DNA from: Phycisphaerae bacterium
GTDB lineage: Bacteria; Planctomycetota; Phycisphaerae; UBA1845
Assembly (NCBI GenBank): GCA_029260115.1
Contig: JAJDDW010000063.1
Location: 1 to 64,000 of the forward strand
Length of the DNA stretch: 64,000 nt
Direction: 5' to 3'
How positions within the stretch are numbered: position 1 is the stretch's first letter; each line of letters starts with the position of its first letter. Below, piece by piece: positions 56,801-64,000 of this stretch. Below the pieces are notes generated by a model. That model did no database searches and was not told the origin of the DNA. It saw only the letters and a program-made list of their open reading frames with translations. The translations under genes and the position numbers were made by a program.

Positions 56801-57026
56801 TGCCTGGCCCCTTCTTGAGACTACGTTTCGCCTTCTCGAATTGCTTCCTGTCAGGGCAACCTTGTTCCACCCAGAGGTCGATGTCCTCTTTTCGCCACCG
56901 CACTGATCGCCCCAGGCGTACAGGTATAGGTAGACTGTCGCGCGCATTCATATCCCAGATTTTCCGACGTGATATGGACAAGTAAGCAGCTAACGCGGTG
57001 TCGCAGATCAATTCCATGTCTAACAC
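56793..57026 (-). CDS. AlpA/excisionase-family HTH protein
   Basis: ALAAYLSISRRKIWDMNARDSLPIPVRLGRSVRWRKEDIDLWVEQG. Start GTG 57026 or ATG 57017. Confidence 0.8.
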   Translation of the reverse strand: MLDMELICDTALAAYLSISRRKIWDMNARDSLPIPVRLGRSVRWRKEDIDLWVEQGCPDRKQFEKAKRSLKKGPGNE

Positions 57027-57220
57027 TCCAATTCATTGTTCGATGGAGCGTCACTTCGACACCCCTCAACATGGGGTGCGAAAGTTTGGGTTTTAGCATT
57101 ATTGGATTTCAACCAAAAGAGGTTTTGGCGCTATTAACTTGCTATACAGTGCGTATCGCTACTCACTAACGCACAAATAAATAAGTTTGGTACAAAACTA
57201 AACCCCAAACTCGGTCCAAA

Positions 57221-58063
57221 CTATTTTGGTGCGAGGATGTCGTTTTCGTTGATAGAGTATGCTTGTTGCAGGTTGGTTGATCTGCCGCCGTTGAATTGTT
57301 CGTTAATGGCCTTGTCTTTAGACTGTGCATTCTTGAGAAGTGTAGCTAGCCAGCTTTTTTTGATGCCCATTTTTGCCATGATTTGTGTTCGATTGAAGCC
57401 ATGTCTAAGCAACCCCAGTGCTATTCCTTCTTGATTGGATAATTTGATGCTCTTTCGGCAGCCCCGTTTTGATTTCTTTGATTTAGCTTTTGGTTTGTTG
57501 GCATCCTTGGGTAACCGCATGCGTTCGCAATCTTCAGCGTATTCAAGGTGTAGATTCTCCAGCAGTTGAGCAGTGAAACCGACGCTATTTAGTCTTGCGA
57601 TTTCAGTAGTGAACGCATCCGGATCGCCGGTCACATTAAGGTTGGCGTGTCCAACGTAGTGTTGTAGTTTATCCTCGAAGCCATCAATTGTGACGGTGAA
57701 CTCTAGCTTTAATTGCTCAACGCAATATTTCCAAGCGTTGGGCTTAAAGTATGCGTTCACGCTGAAATGCTCAGTAGATTCTTCCGCTAGCGATTCTTCC
57801 GCTTCTTGGCGTCCATAGGCGATCGCTTCCCATGCCTTGCAGGGATGGCGAATATTCTCATGGTTATTCGGATCACGAGATATGTCTCGCAAAATAATTA
57901 GCGTTGCCTTGTCGTATGAGTTCTCTTTCTCCAATGCCAATTCAGCGGCTCGCTGGCGAAATTTCAGATCCCAGAGGCGTTGCCGTTCATCCTCATCCCT
58001 AGATACAACTGAGAGTAGATCAATCAGTGTCAGGTTATTTGTCACTGTGGCTGGCTCTTGCAT
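57221..58063 (-). CDS. Hypothetical protein with C-terminal HTH-like segment
   Basis: KLSNQEGIALGLLRHGFNRTQIMAKMGIKKSWLATLLKNA. Confidence 0.6.
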   Translation of the reverse strand: MQEPATVTNNLTLIDLLSVVSRDEDERQRLWDLKFRQRAAELALEKENSYDKATLIILRDISRDPNNHENIRHPCKAWEAIAYGRQEAEESLAEESTEHFSVNAYFKPNAWKYCVEQLKLEFTVTIDGFEDKLQHYVGHANLNVTGDPDAFTTEIARLNSVGFTAQLLENLHLEYAEDCERMRLPKDANKPKAKSKKSKRGCRKSIKLSNQEGIALGLLRHGFNRTQIMAKMGIKKSWLATLLKNAQSKDKAINEQFNGGRSTNLQQAYSINENDILAPK

Positions 58064-58283
58064 GTTTTTCTGATGCCCCGACGTTCAAAGTGTTGTCATT
58101 TATACTGGTTAGCATATCCATCTTTCCTCGCGGCGGGCTGGCCCGGCTGACATGGGAGCATGAAACCCATACCACTCTAGTCCACTAGGCACTACGCGAC
58201 GCATGACGATGCGATCCCAATCGACAGCCATTTTACGCGATGCGGGCATTTTCAGCTATGGAAAAAAGCTATTCGAGAGAAAT

Positions 58284-58469
58284 TCACAGGCTAAAACAGC
58301 GTAATTCGTTTGTGAATTGTAGAATTAGGATGATGAGCGCATAAAATGCGTGATCTAATCGCTTCTCATACCCATCACACCGAGTCGAGTAGCTGCCGAA
58401 GGTGGAAATTCTTGGCAACCAGCTTGTGAGATTCGTTTCAATCTTCCATTTCCGCGCCAAGATCAACAC
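58284..58469 (-). pseudogene. Possible remnant of an IS5-like transposase C-terminus
   Basis: RKWKIETNLTSWLPRISTFGSYSTRCDGYEKRLDHAFYALIILI resembles the R-W-ERT--WL---R----RY-----AF--LA-ALI pattern; short and degraded. Confidence 0.35.
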
Positions 58470-61400
58470 TATGCTCTCCTCAAGTGCTCGAAGATTTCAT
58501 GTGTTAATTGTGCATCTACAGCTGCATCATGAAGTTGACGATTTTCGGCCTTGATTCCAAATTCCTCGATACAGACCGGAATAGAGTACTTTAGTCCCTG
58601 TGCCCGTATCGAAAGTATTCGTTGTGCGTACTGATGAGGAGATTCGTTGATGTGATTGTATCTACTATCCAATTTCCAACCTTTGAATAACGCAGCCGTG
58701 TCGTGGAAATGTTCTATAGCTGGCGCATCGATGGCATAACGACTGCACTCAGCAAGTAGAAACGGTAGATCGAAACGAACGATGTTGTGCCCAACACAAA
58801 GCGGTGCGTTAGAAATGGCAGTAAGTAACCGCTGGAGGCTAGTTATGGGCGGTATACCATATTGGCGTAGGCGATTCTGTGTAATACCATGAACGTTCTG
58901 TGCTTGGCGAGAACTGTGAACGTCTTGCTTGACCAACCAGCTTGCTGTATCTGCCACGGTATTATTCACTACACGACAAATACCAACTTGGATAATGCGG
59001 TCATTGACCGGACTAAAACCGGTAGTCTCAAAATCAAAGACTAGGTATGAATTGATGTCCATAAGGGCAACATGCGCAGCGTTAGGGGTATTGTTGTGCT
59101 GCACGGGACGACAAAACGTTGGACCCTCGCCGCCGGATTTCGCTACGGTCTTGATTTGCCGGGGTTTGTCTGTTGACGGAGAAGTTTGTGGTGGCGCATT
59201 ACGGCATATGGGTTCTGAATGTAATCTGTCAGCATTGCTTTGAAATGTTGAATGGTTTGGTAAGCTACTGATCAATTTTTGGCAATATTGTACAGCCTTG
59301 TTGACTTCGAGTACGTCCTGCGCAATTGAAGCATTAAGCAATTCTTCCGAGAGGTATTCATCGTACTTGCGTCGCCGTTTTGGGTATACGAAGCTAGCGA
59401 GAGTTCGTGAGTTGAACTTGCCCGCAAGTAGACGTGTTAGCTGGCTGACCAATTCATTAGCCGAGGCTGTTATTTCCACCGCTATGCCTCGATCTTTGGA
59501 ACAGATGCCTGCCGATTCCAATATTGCTTTTAAGGTGGTCTGCACCTCTGTTGATGCCCACGTAAACCATAAGATTTTGCTTTGACTGAGAGGTACTAGA
59601 GGCTGATCGAAGATGGCATGTTCGTTGGCTGAACGGCGAGCGATATCAAGCAAGTCTTTCGCGGTGTCATTGAGATAGGCAAATTGATCCGATGCACGTA
59701 GCACGTCGCGCATTTTCTCCCGAATTTTGCCATGAATACTTCCGGGGGTTGAGATGAACAGTGGTCGTTTCGCGCCTCGTGCTGGGGCGACGAAAATCCG
59801 CGACCGATCAAAATCTATGTTGTCGATCTTCCATCGCCGACCACCTAATAGGAGATGGTCGCCCACGTTGGGGATCGTCTTCATAGGCAAAGTGCCGATT
59901 TGCCGATCACCAGTTGTAACAGAGAACTCAGCAGGCGTTTGAAATGCAGCATAGAAGTCCTTCCCGCTTCGAATGAATTCGCCGTCCGATCCGAGAATTA
60001 ACTCACCTGTATCCATTTGCTCTATGACATCTCTTCGACCAAGGCTTTGTAAGGTCGACCGGAAGAGATCGGGCGTAATATTCCGAAACGCACCTGATGT
60101 AACAAGGCGTTCGTATAATTCGGAGGCAGTTGTTCCACCCGTCTCTGCGACCACACTAATGATCTGTTGGGTTAACGTACTTAAGTCGCAAGTGGCAGAC
60201 GCTGGTGGCTCCACCCAATCACTGAGAAGCAGTTGCGTTGTCGCGATAGCCTGTATCAATTCGGGATAAAGCCGGTTGACCAGCTCGGTATCTGGCCCAA
60301 GCTTTCGACAAGGAATATAGACGCGCATGATGCGCGGATCCTCATCCTTTCGGCCACTCCGGCCGAGACGCTGCTTCATGGATGCCACCGACCAGGGCGC
60401 GCCGATCTGGCCAACCATTCGTACACTGCCGATGTCAATGCCCATCTCAAGCGTACTGGAACAGACGACTGTCCGCCGGTGTCCAGATTTCATCACATGT
60501 TCTGCGTCTTCTCTGATTTCACGAGAAAGTGAACCGTGATGGACGAGAAATGTATCAGGTAGTGCATTCCGGATGGCTGTTCTTTTGCAGAGATCAGCGT
60601 AGACTTCAATATCGCCTTTGGCATTAGCAAACACGAGATTGCTCGCGCCATGGCAATGCGCGACTAGATCTTCGGCAATCTGTTGTTTGACTTCTAAGTC
60701 TTGCTCGTCAGATCCACTGTTTAATGGTTCGGATTCGCTGTTGATTTCAACGTATTGATCACTAGCATGTTTGTCCTTCCCAGGCCGTCGCTCACCCGGT
60801 TGATACGCATGTAAACGAAACTTCAGCTCCTTATTGCCAGACTCATCCCGAATGACTTGGACGCTACTCCATGATTCCTGATTCAAATACTTCTGGGCAA
60901 CGGATAAATCTCCGAGCGTCGCCGAAAGCCCGACCATTCGAAAACGTCTATTGCTCTTTGCTAGAACGCGTTGTAATCGGCATAGGAGGCTACGAAGATG
61001 AATGCCACGTTCGTTTTCAAGAAAGGAGTGCAACTCGTCAATCACCACAAACTGAAGACCGCCGAACAAATTTTGTAGATGCTCTGATCGATTGACGAAA
61101 AGGGACTCAAGTGATTCTGGCGTAATCAGCAACACGCCACTTGGATTTTTCACAAGGGCGGACTTGGCTGTTGCTCCCACATCGCCATGCCATCGATGTG
61201 TGGGTACATCCACGAACTGGCATAAGTCTTCAATACGTTGAAATTGGTCATTGATCAGAGCTTTGAGTGGCCCGACGTATACGGCACGCACTGAGCCCAA
61301 AGAATCATCACATATCCTAGAGATGATCGGTAGGAACGCAGCTTCAGTTTTGCCGCTAGCAGTTTCTGCTGAGATTACAAGATCTGATTTGGATTGTATT

Positions 61401-61564
61401 ATTGCTCTAATTGCATCAGCCTGTATGGGACGCAGCTGAGTCCAACGCATACGCCAAAGCTGTCGTTGTACTCCGAGCGACAACAGGTTGAATGCGCCAG
61501 TCGATGCGTCCTGCGTATGTTCAGGCGACACTGCAGGGTTTTCAGTCGAACGATTTGTATCCAT
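58469..61564 (-). CDS. Lhr-like DEAD/DEAH helicase (Shango SngC / BrxHI-like) fused to a C-terminal DEDDh 3'-5' exonuclease
   Basis: LRPIQADAI, ISAETASGKTEAAFLP, VVIDELHSFL, VGLSATLGD, MKQRLGRSGRKDEDPR. From Met835 (59062): YLVFDFETTGF, GHNIVRFDLPFL, LHDAAVDAQLTHEIF. Confidence 0.88.
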   Translation of the reverse strand: MDTNRSTENPAVSPEHTQDASTGAFNLLSLGVQRQLWRMRWTQLRPIQADAIRAIIQSKSDLVISAETASGKTEAAFLPIISRICDDSLGSVRAVYVGPLKALINDQFQRIEDLCQFVDVPTHRWHGDVGATAKSALVKNPSGVLLITPESLESLFVNRSEHLQNLFGGLQFVVIDELHSFLENERGIHLRSLLCRLQRVLAKSNRRFRMVGLSATLGDLSVAQKYLNQESWSSVQVIRDESGNKELKFRLHAYQPGERRPGKDKHASDQYVEINSESEPLNSGSDEQDLEVKQQIAEDLVAHCHGASNLVFANAKGDIEVYADLCKRTAIRNALPDTFLVHHGSLSREIREDAEHVMKSGHRRTVVCSSTLEMGIDIGSVRMVGQIGAPWSVASMKQRLGRSGRKDEDPRIMRVYIPCRKLGPDTELVNRLYPELIQAIATTQLLLSDWVEPPASATCDLSTLTQQIISVVAETGGTTASELYERLVTSGAFRNITPDLFRSTLQSLGRRDVIEQMDTGELILGSDGEFIRSGKDFYAAFQTPAEFSVTTGDRQIGTLPMKTIPNVGDHLLLGGRRWKIDNIDFDRSRIFVAPARGAKRPLFISTPGSIHGKIREKMRDVLRASDQFAYLNDTAKDLLDIARRSANEHAIFDQPLVPLSQSKILWFTWASTEVQTTLKAILESAGICSKDRGIAVEITASANELVSQLTRLLAGKFNSRTLASFVYPKRRRKYDEYLSEELLNASIAQDVLEVNKAVQYCQKLISSLPNHSTFQSNADRLHSEPICRNAPPQTSPSTDKPRQIKTVAKSGGEGPTFCRPVQHNNTPNAAHVALMDINSYLVFDFETTGFSPVNDRIIQVGICRVVNNTVADTASWLVKQDVHSSRQAQNVHGITQNRLRQYGIPPITSLQRLLTAISNAPLCVGHNIVRFDLPFLLAECSRYAIDAPAIEHFHDTAALFKGWKLDSRYNHINESPHQYAQRILSIRAQGLKYSIPVCIEEFGIKAENRQLHDAAVDAQLTHEIFEHLRRA

Positions 61565-61567
61565 GTA

Positions 61568-62920
61568 TTACAGCTTGAAAGTAGACAGATCGGATTCCGG
61601 GTTCTCAGTCACCGGCAAGGTGTCCGGGCCGTCTTCTTCCTTCGGTATTTCACGAAACGGATCCAACGCCTCCTTCGCCGAAGTTTTGATTTCGCCCAAC
61701 AACGTTCGCCAATCAGCGTTTGGATTCTGTTCTAACACCCGGAGCAGACTGATGAAATCTTTGACGGTTTCACGTGGAGTTTGGAAGTAGGCTGAGCCCA
61801 TTCTACGATTGCAATCAGTGAGGAAGGCGGCTAAGGCCTCGTCGGGCAGAGCGTATTGGGATTTATCTCCCTTCGCATGCACGCGTCGGATGTTGTCAAG
61901 CAATACGTAGCAGTCTTCAGGACTGAGGCTTCCGAGCTTCATCACGGGGGCTGAATAATCGACCATCCCGGCCGCAGCGAAACGGTTAGGAGCAAGCCGA
62001 GTGGCTAGCGCCTCGTAGCTGAATAACCCACGACGCGGGTCTTCGAGGCAATCGTCGGTGGTAGCAAAAATAAATCCCAAACCTTTGACCGTACCCTGCA
62101 GGCAATCGTTAAGGATGCATAGAATCGCCTCGTAGTTGTTATTACGTGCGATTTTATTATTAAGACGATGCGACAGAACGACCAACTCATCGATACACAC
62201 AAGTAGCCCCGCATAGCCCGCAATCTTGACCATCCCGGCCATGAGTTTGAGATGATCGTATATAGATTTGTCATCTATGATATTGCGGACACCAAGATCG
62301 TTCTTGGCCTCAGTCTTCGTACTGTATTCTGCTCGAAGCCACTTAATCGCCGACTGTTGCAGTGCCTCATTTTGGTCGGCGAATCCTTTGTAATATTGTT
62401 CGACTACTATTGCGAAATCATACCCGCCAACAAAATCTTGAAGTGGAATGCATGCTTCATGAATTCTTTGCGCCACGCTTGCATCTGTCTGCCCTTCGGT
62501 CTTGGCCTGATGGATTAGCTTGGAAACCCAACTTTCAATTAGGCTGGGAAGAGCACCTCCATCAGGGCGGCTTCGCGTCGCGACGTTGCTCATGAGCTCA
62601 CTGTAAAACGAACGGGCTTGCCCTTGCGTGCCGTGTAGGCGACGCTGTGTGGTTATATCCGCAGCTGCGACTACGAAATTCTTTTCCAATGCAACCGCCT
62701 TAATCAAGTTGAGAAAAAACGTTTTTCCAGATCCGTACCTGCCCGCCACGAATCGTACGAATGCAGATTCGTCTTCGACGCTGGCAAGGTTGGCGAGCAA
62801 AGCATTCACTTCATCTTTTCTACCAACCTGGATGTGATGGAGCCCGATACTTGGGACGACCCCAGCAGCTAATGAACTTAAGATTGCATTTCGTTCTCGA
62901 CCGGATATCTTTACACGCAT
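61568..62920 (-). CDS. BrxD/DUF2791-like P-loop ATPase (Shango SngB-like)
   Basis: RKDEVNALLANLASVEDESAFVRFVAGRYGSGKTFFLNLIKAVA; Walker B GLLVCIDELVVLSHR; IFATTDDCLEDPRRGLFSYEALATRL. Confidence 0.85.
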   Translation of the reverse strand: MRVKISGRERNAILSSLAAGVVPSIGLHHIQVGRKDEVNALLANLASVEDESAFVRFVAGRYGSGKTFFLNLIKAVALEKNFVVAAADITTQRRLHGTQGQARSFYSELMSNVATRSRPDGGALPSLIESWVSKLIHQAKTEGQTDASVAQRIHEACIPLQDFVGGYDFAIVVEQYYKGFADQNEALQQSAIKWLRAEYSTKTEAKNDLGVRNIIDDKSIYDHLKLMAGMVKIAGYAGLLVCIDELVVLSHRLNNKIARNNNYEAILCILNDCLQGTVKGLGFIFATTDDCLEDPRRGLFSYEALATRLAPNRFAAAGMVDYSAPVMKLGSLSPEDCYVLLDNIRRVHAKGDKSQYALPDEALAAFLTDCNRRMGSAYFQTPRETVKDFISLLRVLEQNPNADWRTLLGEIKTSAKEALDPFREIPKEEDGPDTLPVTENPESDLSTFKL

Positions 62921-62923
62921 ACG

Positions 62924-64000
62924 TCAATCGCTCCCTTCAAGTAGGTCAAGCTGTACTTCCAAACCGTTCTCGTCTTCGTAGATCAGTTGATCGTCATGCA
63001 CTTCATACGACCATTGGTTAATGGATTCCAGTGCTCCACCAAGCATATGACCATGTCGCCGTGCAAGCTCGTTCGCTTCATTATGCGGCCATTGCTCTCG
63101 GGTTACCAATTCTGAAAGAAACGCCGTATACTGAACGAGTACCCCAGTTCTATTGAAGGGAGAATTTGTTGTAATTTCCCCGGGAGAGCCTACGATTACC
63201 GCTCCTACAGATTTTGTAGGAACTGAATCTTCCACACTTGCAGAATGCAATGGCGATTCTTCCGACGGTATATCCATCGCGGCTGCCAATATAGAGCTCA
63301 CTTCGCGCGTCTCGTGCATGATCCGAGAAATCGCTTCCTTGTCGAGCCTGACAGTGTGATCTATTTGGTGTAGTGGTGTAGATAAAGGCTGCGGTATTGT
63401 TTCTCCCGCGGCGGACACTTGATTCTTAGCAACAGTCACTAGTTCGTCATGTTGCTTGGGACTAAGATCATGCAACAATGTGTCGAGCGTATTTGCAGTA
63501 AGCCCGAGTGCGCGAAAGCATTTCTTTAAGGCTATCTGTTCGTCTTCAGTTACAATTCCGTCGCTTGCGGCCACAGCCATTAGCAAGCGGGCTATTGATT
63601 GGCGTCCCAACGGTTGCACGACAGACTGTAACCGCTTGCCCAATCCTGTAATGTCCGAGCCGGTCCGTGCTAGCAGTGTCTTTAGAGCCTCGAGCCTGCG
63701 GCGTTCGTGGTCGTTAAGATCGAACGCTTCCTCTATATGATTGCAGATGTGCTTCAGTTCAATGGCGTCTACTGATCCATCAGCCTCAGCAACAGAGATA
63801 CCTAATCGCATCATGCATGCGGCAGCGCCATATCTTTGGTAATTAGGATCGCCTTCGTATGCTTGAGGAAAAACTACAACGAGAGATGCTGCTTGGTAGC
63901 CTTTTCCTGTTAGCCGAGCATCAGGCTCGATGGCAAAACCAATATACTCCATGGATACTGCGAGCGACTTGCTTTGTTTCGTTGTGTATCGAAGCCGATG
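62924..64000 (-). CDS. TerB-domain protein (Shango SngA-like), truncated by the window edge
   Basis: ORF listed from 63952, but the frame stays open to 64000 (HRLRYTTKQSKSLAVS-MEYIGF). TerB-like MRLGISVAEADGSVDAIELKHICNHIEEAF and AVAASDGIVTEDEQIALKKCFRALGL. Confidence 0.78.
   Translation of the reverse strand, partial: HRLRYTTKQSKSLAVSMEYIGFAIEPDARLTGKGYQAASLVVVFPQAYEGDPNYQRYGAAACMMRLGISVAEADGSVDAIELKHICNHIEEAFDLNDHERRRLEALKTLLARTGSDITGLGKRLQSVVQPLGRQSIARLLMAVAASDGIVTEDEQIALKKCFRALGLTANTLDTLLHDLSPKQHDELVTVAKNQVSAAGETIPQPLSTPLHQIDHTVRLDKEAISRIMHETREVSSILAAAMDIPSEESPLHSASVEDSVPTKSVGAVIVGSPGEITTNSPFNRTGVLVQYTAFLSELVTREQWPHNEANELARRHGHMLGGALESINQWSYEVHDDQLIYEDENGLEVQLDLLEGSD

Larger units (their letters stand above)
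51627..64000. mobile_element. tRNA-Arg-integrated genomic island / integrative element (right end outside window)
   Basis: Integrase abutting the tRNA 3' end, excisionase-like HTH genes, primase-helicase and defence-type cargo, nearly all on the minus strand. No second copy of the tRNA 3' end was noticed up to 64000. Confidence 0.75.

Noticed and set aside
51700-64000. Right attachment site (repeat of the tRNA 3' end)
   Set aside because: Looked for GGGTTCGAATCCC or its complement and did not notice one; a computed search is needed, and attR probably lies beyond 64000.
1-64000. CRISPR arrays or rRNA genes
   Set aside because: No regularly spaced direct repeats and no rRNA-like sequence seen.

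Overview
The window looks like a planctomycete/Phycisphaerae-type chromosome segment. Positions 1 to ~51.6 kb are mostly core and ordinary accessory genes: an LEPR-XLL/RTX protein, HtrA-like protease, FlgM, imidazolonepropionase, GDP-fucose synthase, an NfeD-NfeD-FloA cluster, an NtrC-type two-component pair, Csp, rho-rpsO-pnp, a Lon-like protease, phospho-sugar mutase, RsmE, YidD, Ndk, an S41 protease, UvrA, NhaD and two large lipoproteins. At 51,627-51,700 there is a tRNA-Arg(CCT). Beside it, an antisense tyrosine recombinase ORF reads straight through the whole tRNA. This marks the left end of an integrative element that runs to the window edge (attR not seen). The element encodes a DUF3987/Toprim/zinc-finger primase-helicase, a TubC_N-like small protein, two tandem AlpA/excisionase-like HTH proteins, and a tightly coupled three-gene cargo operon: TerB-domain protein, BrxD/DUF2791-like P-loop ATPase, and an Lhr-like DEAD/H helicase. 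That trio matches the Shango anti-phage architecture. Here the helicase also carries an intact C-terminal DEDDh (DnaQ-like) exonuclease domain, which is the most interesting observation. The core region also holds several palindromic/MITE-like repeat elements, a metallophosphatase-GH114 fusion lipoprotein and an acidic protein with a three-fold D-[IV]-PDFM motif. All family assignments were made by eye from motifs; no searches were run.
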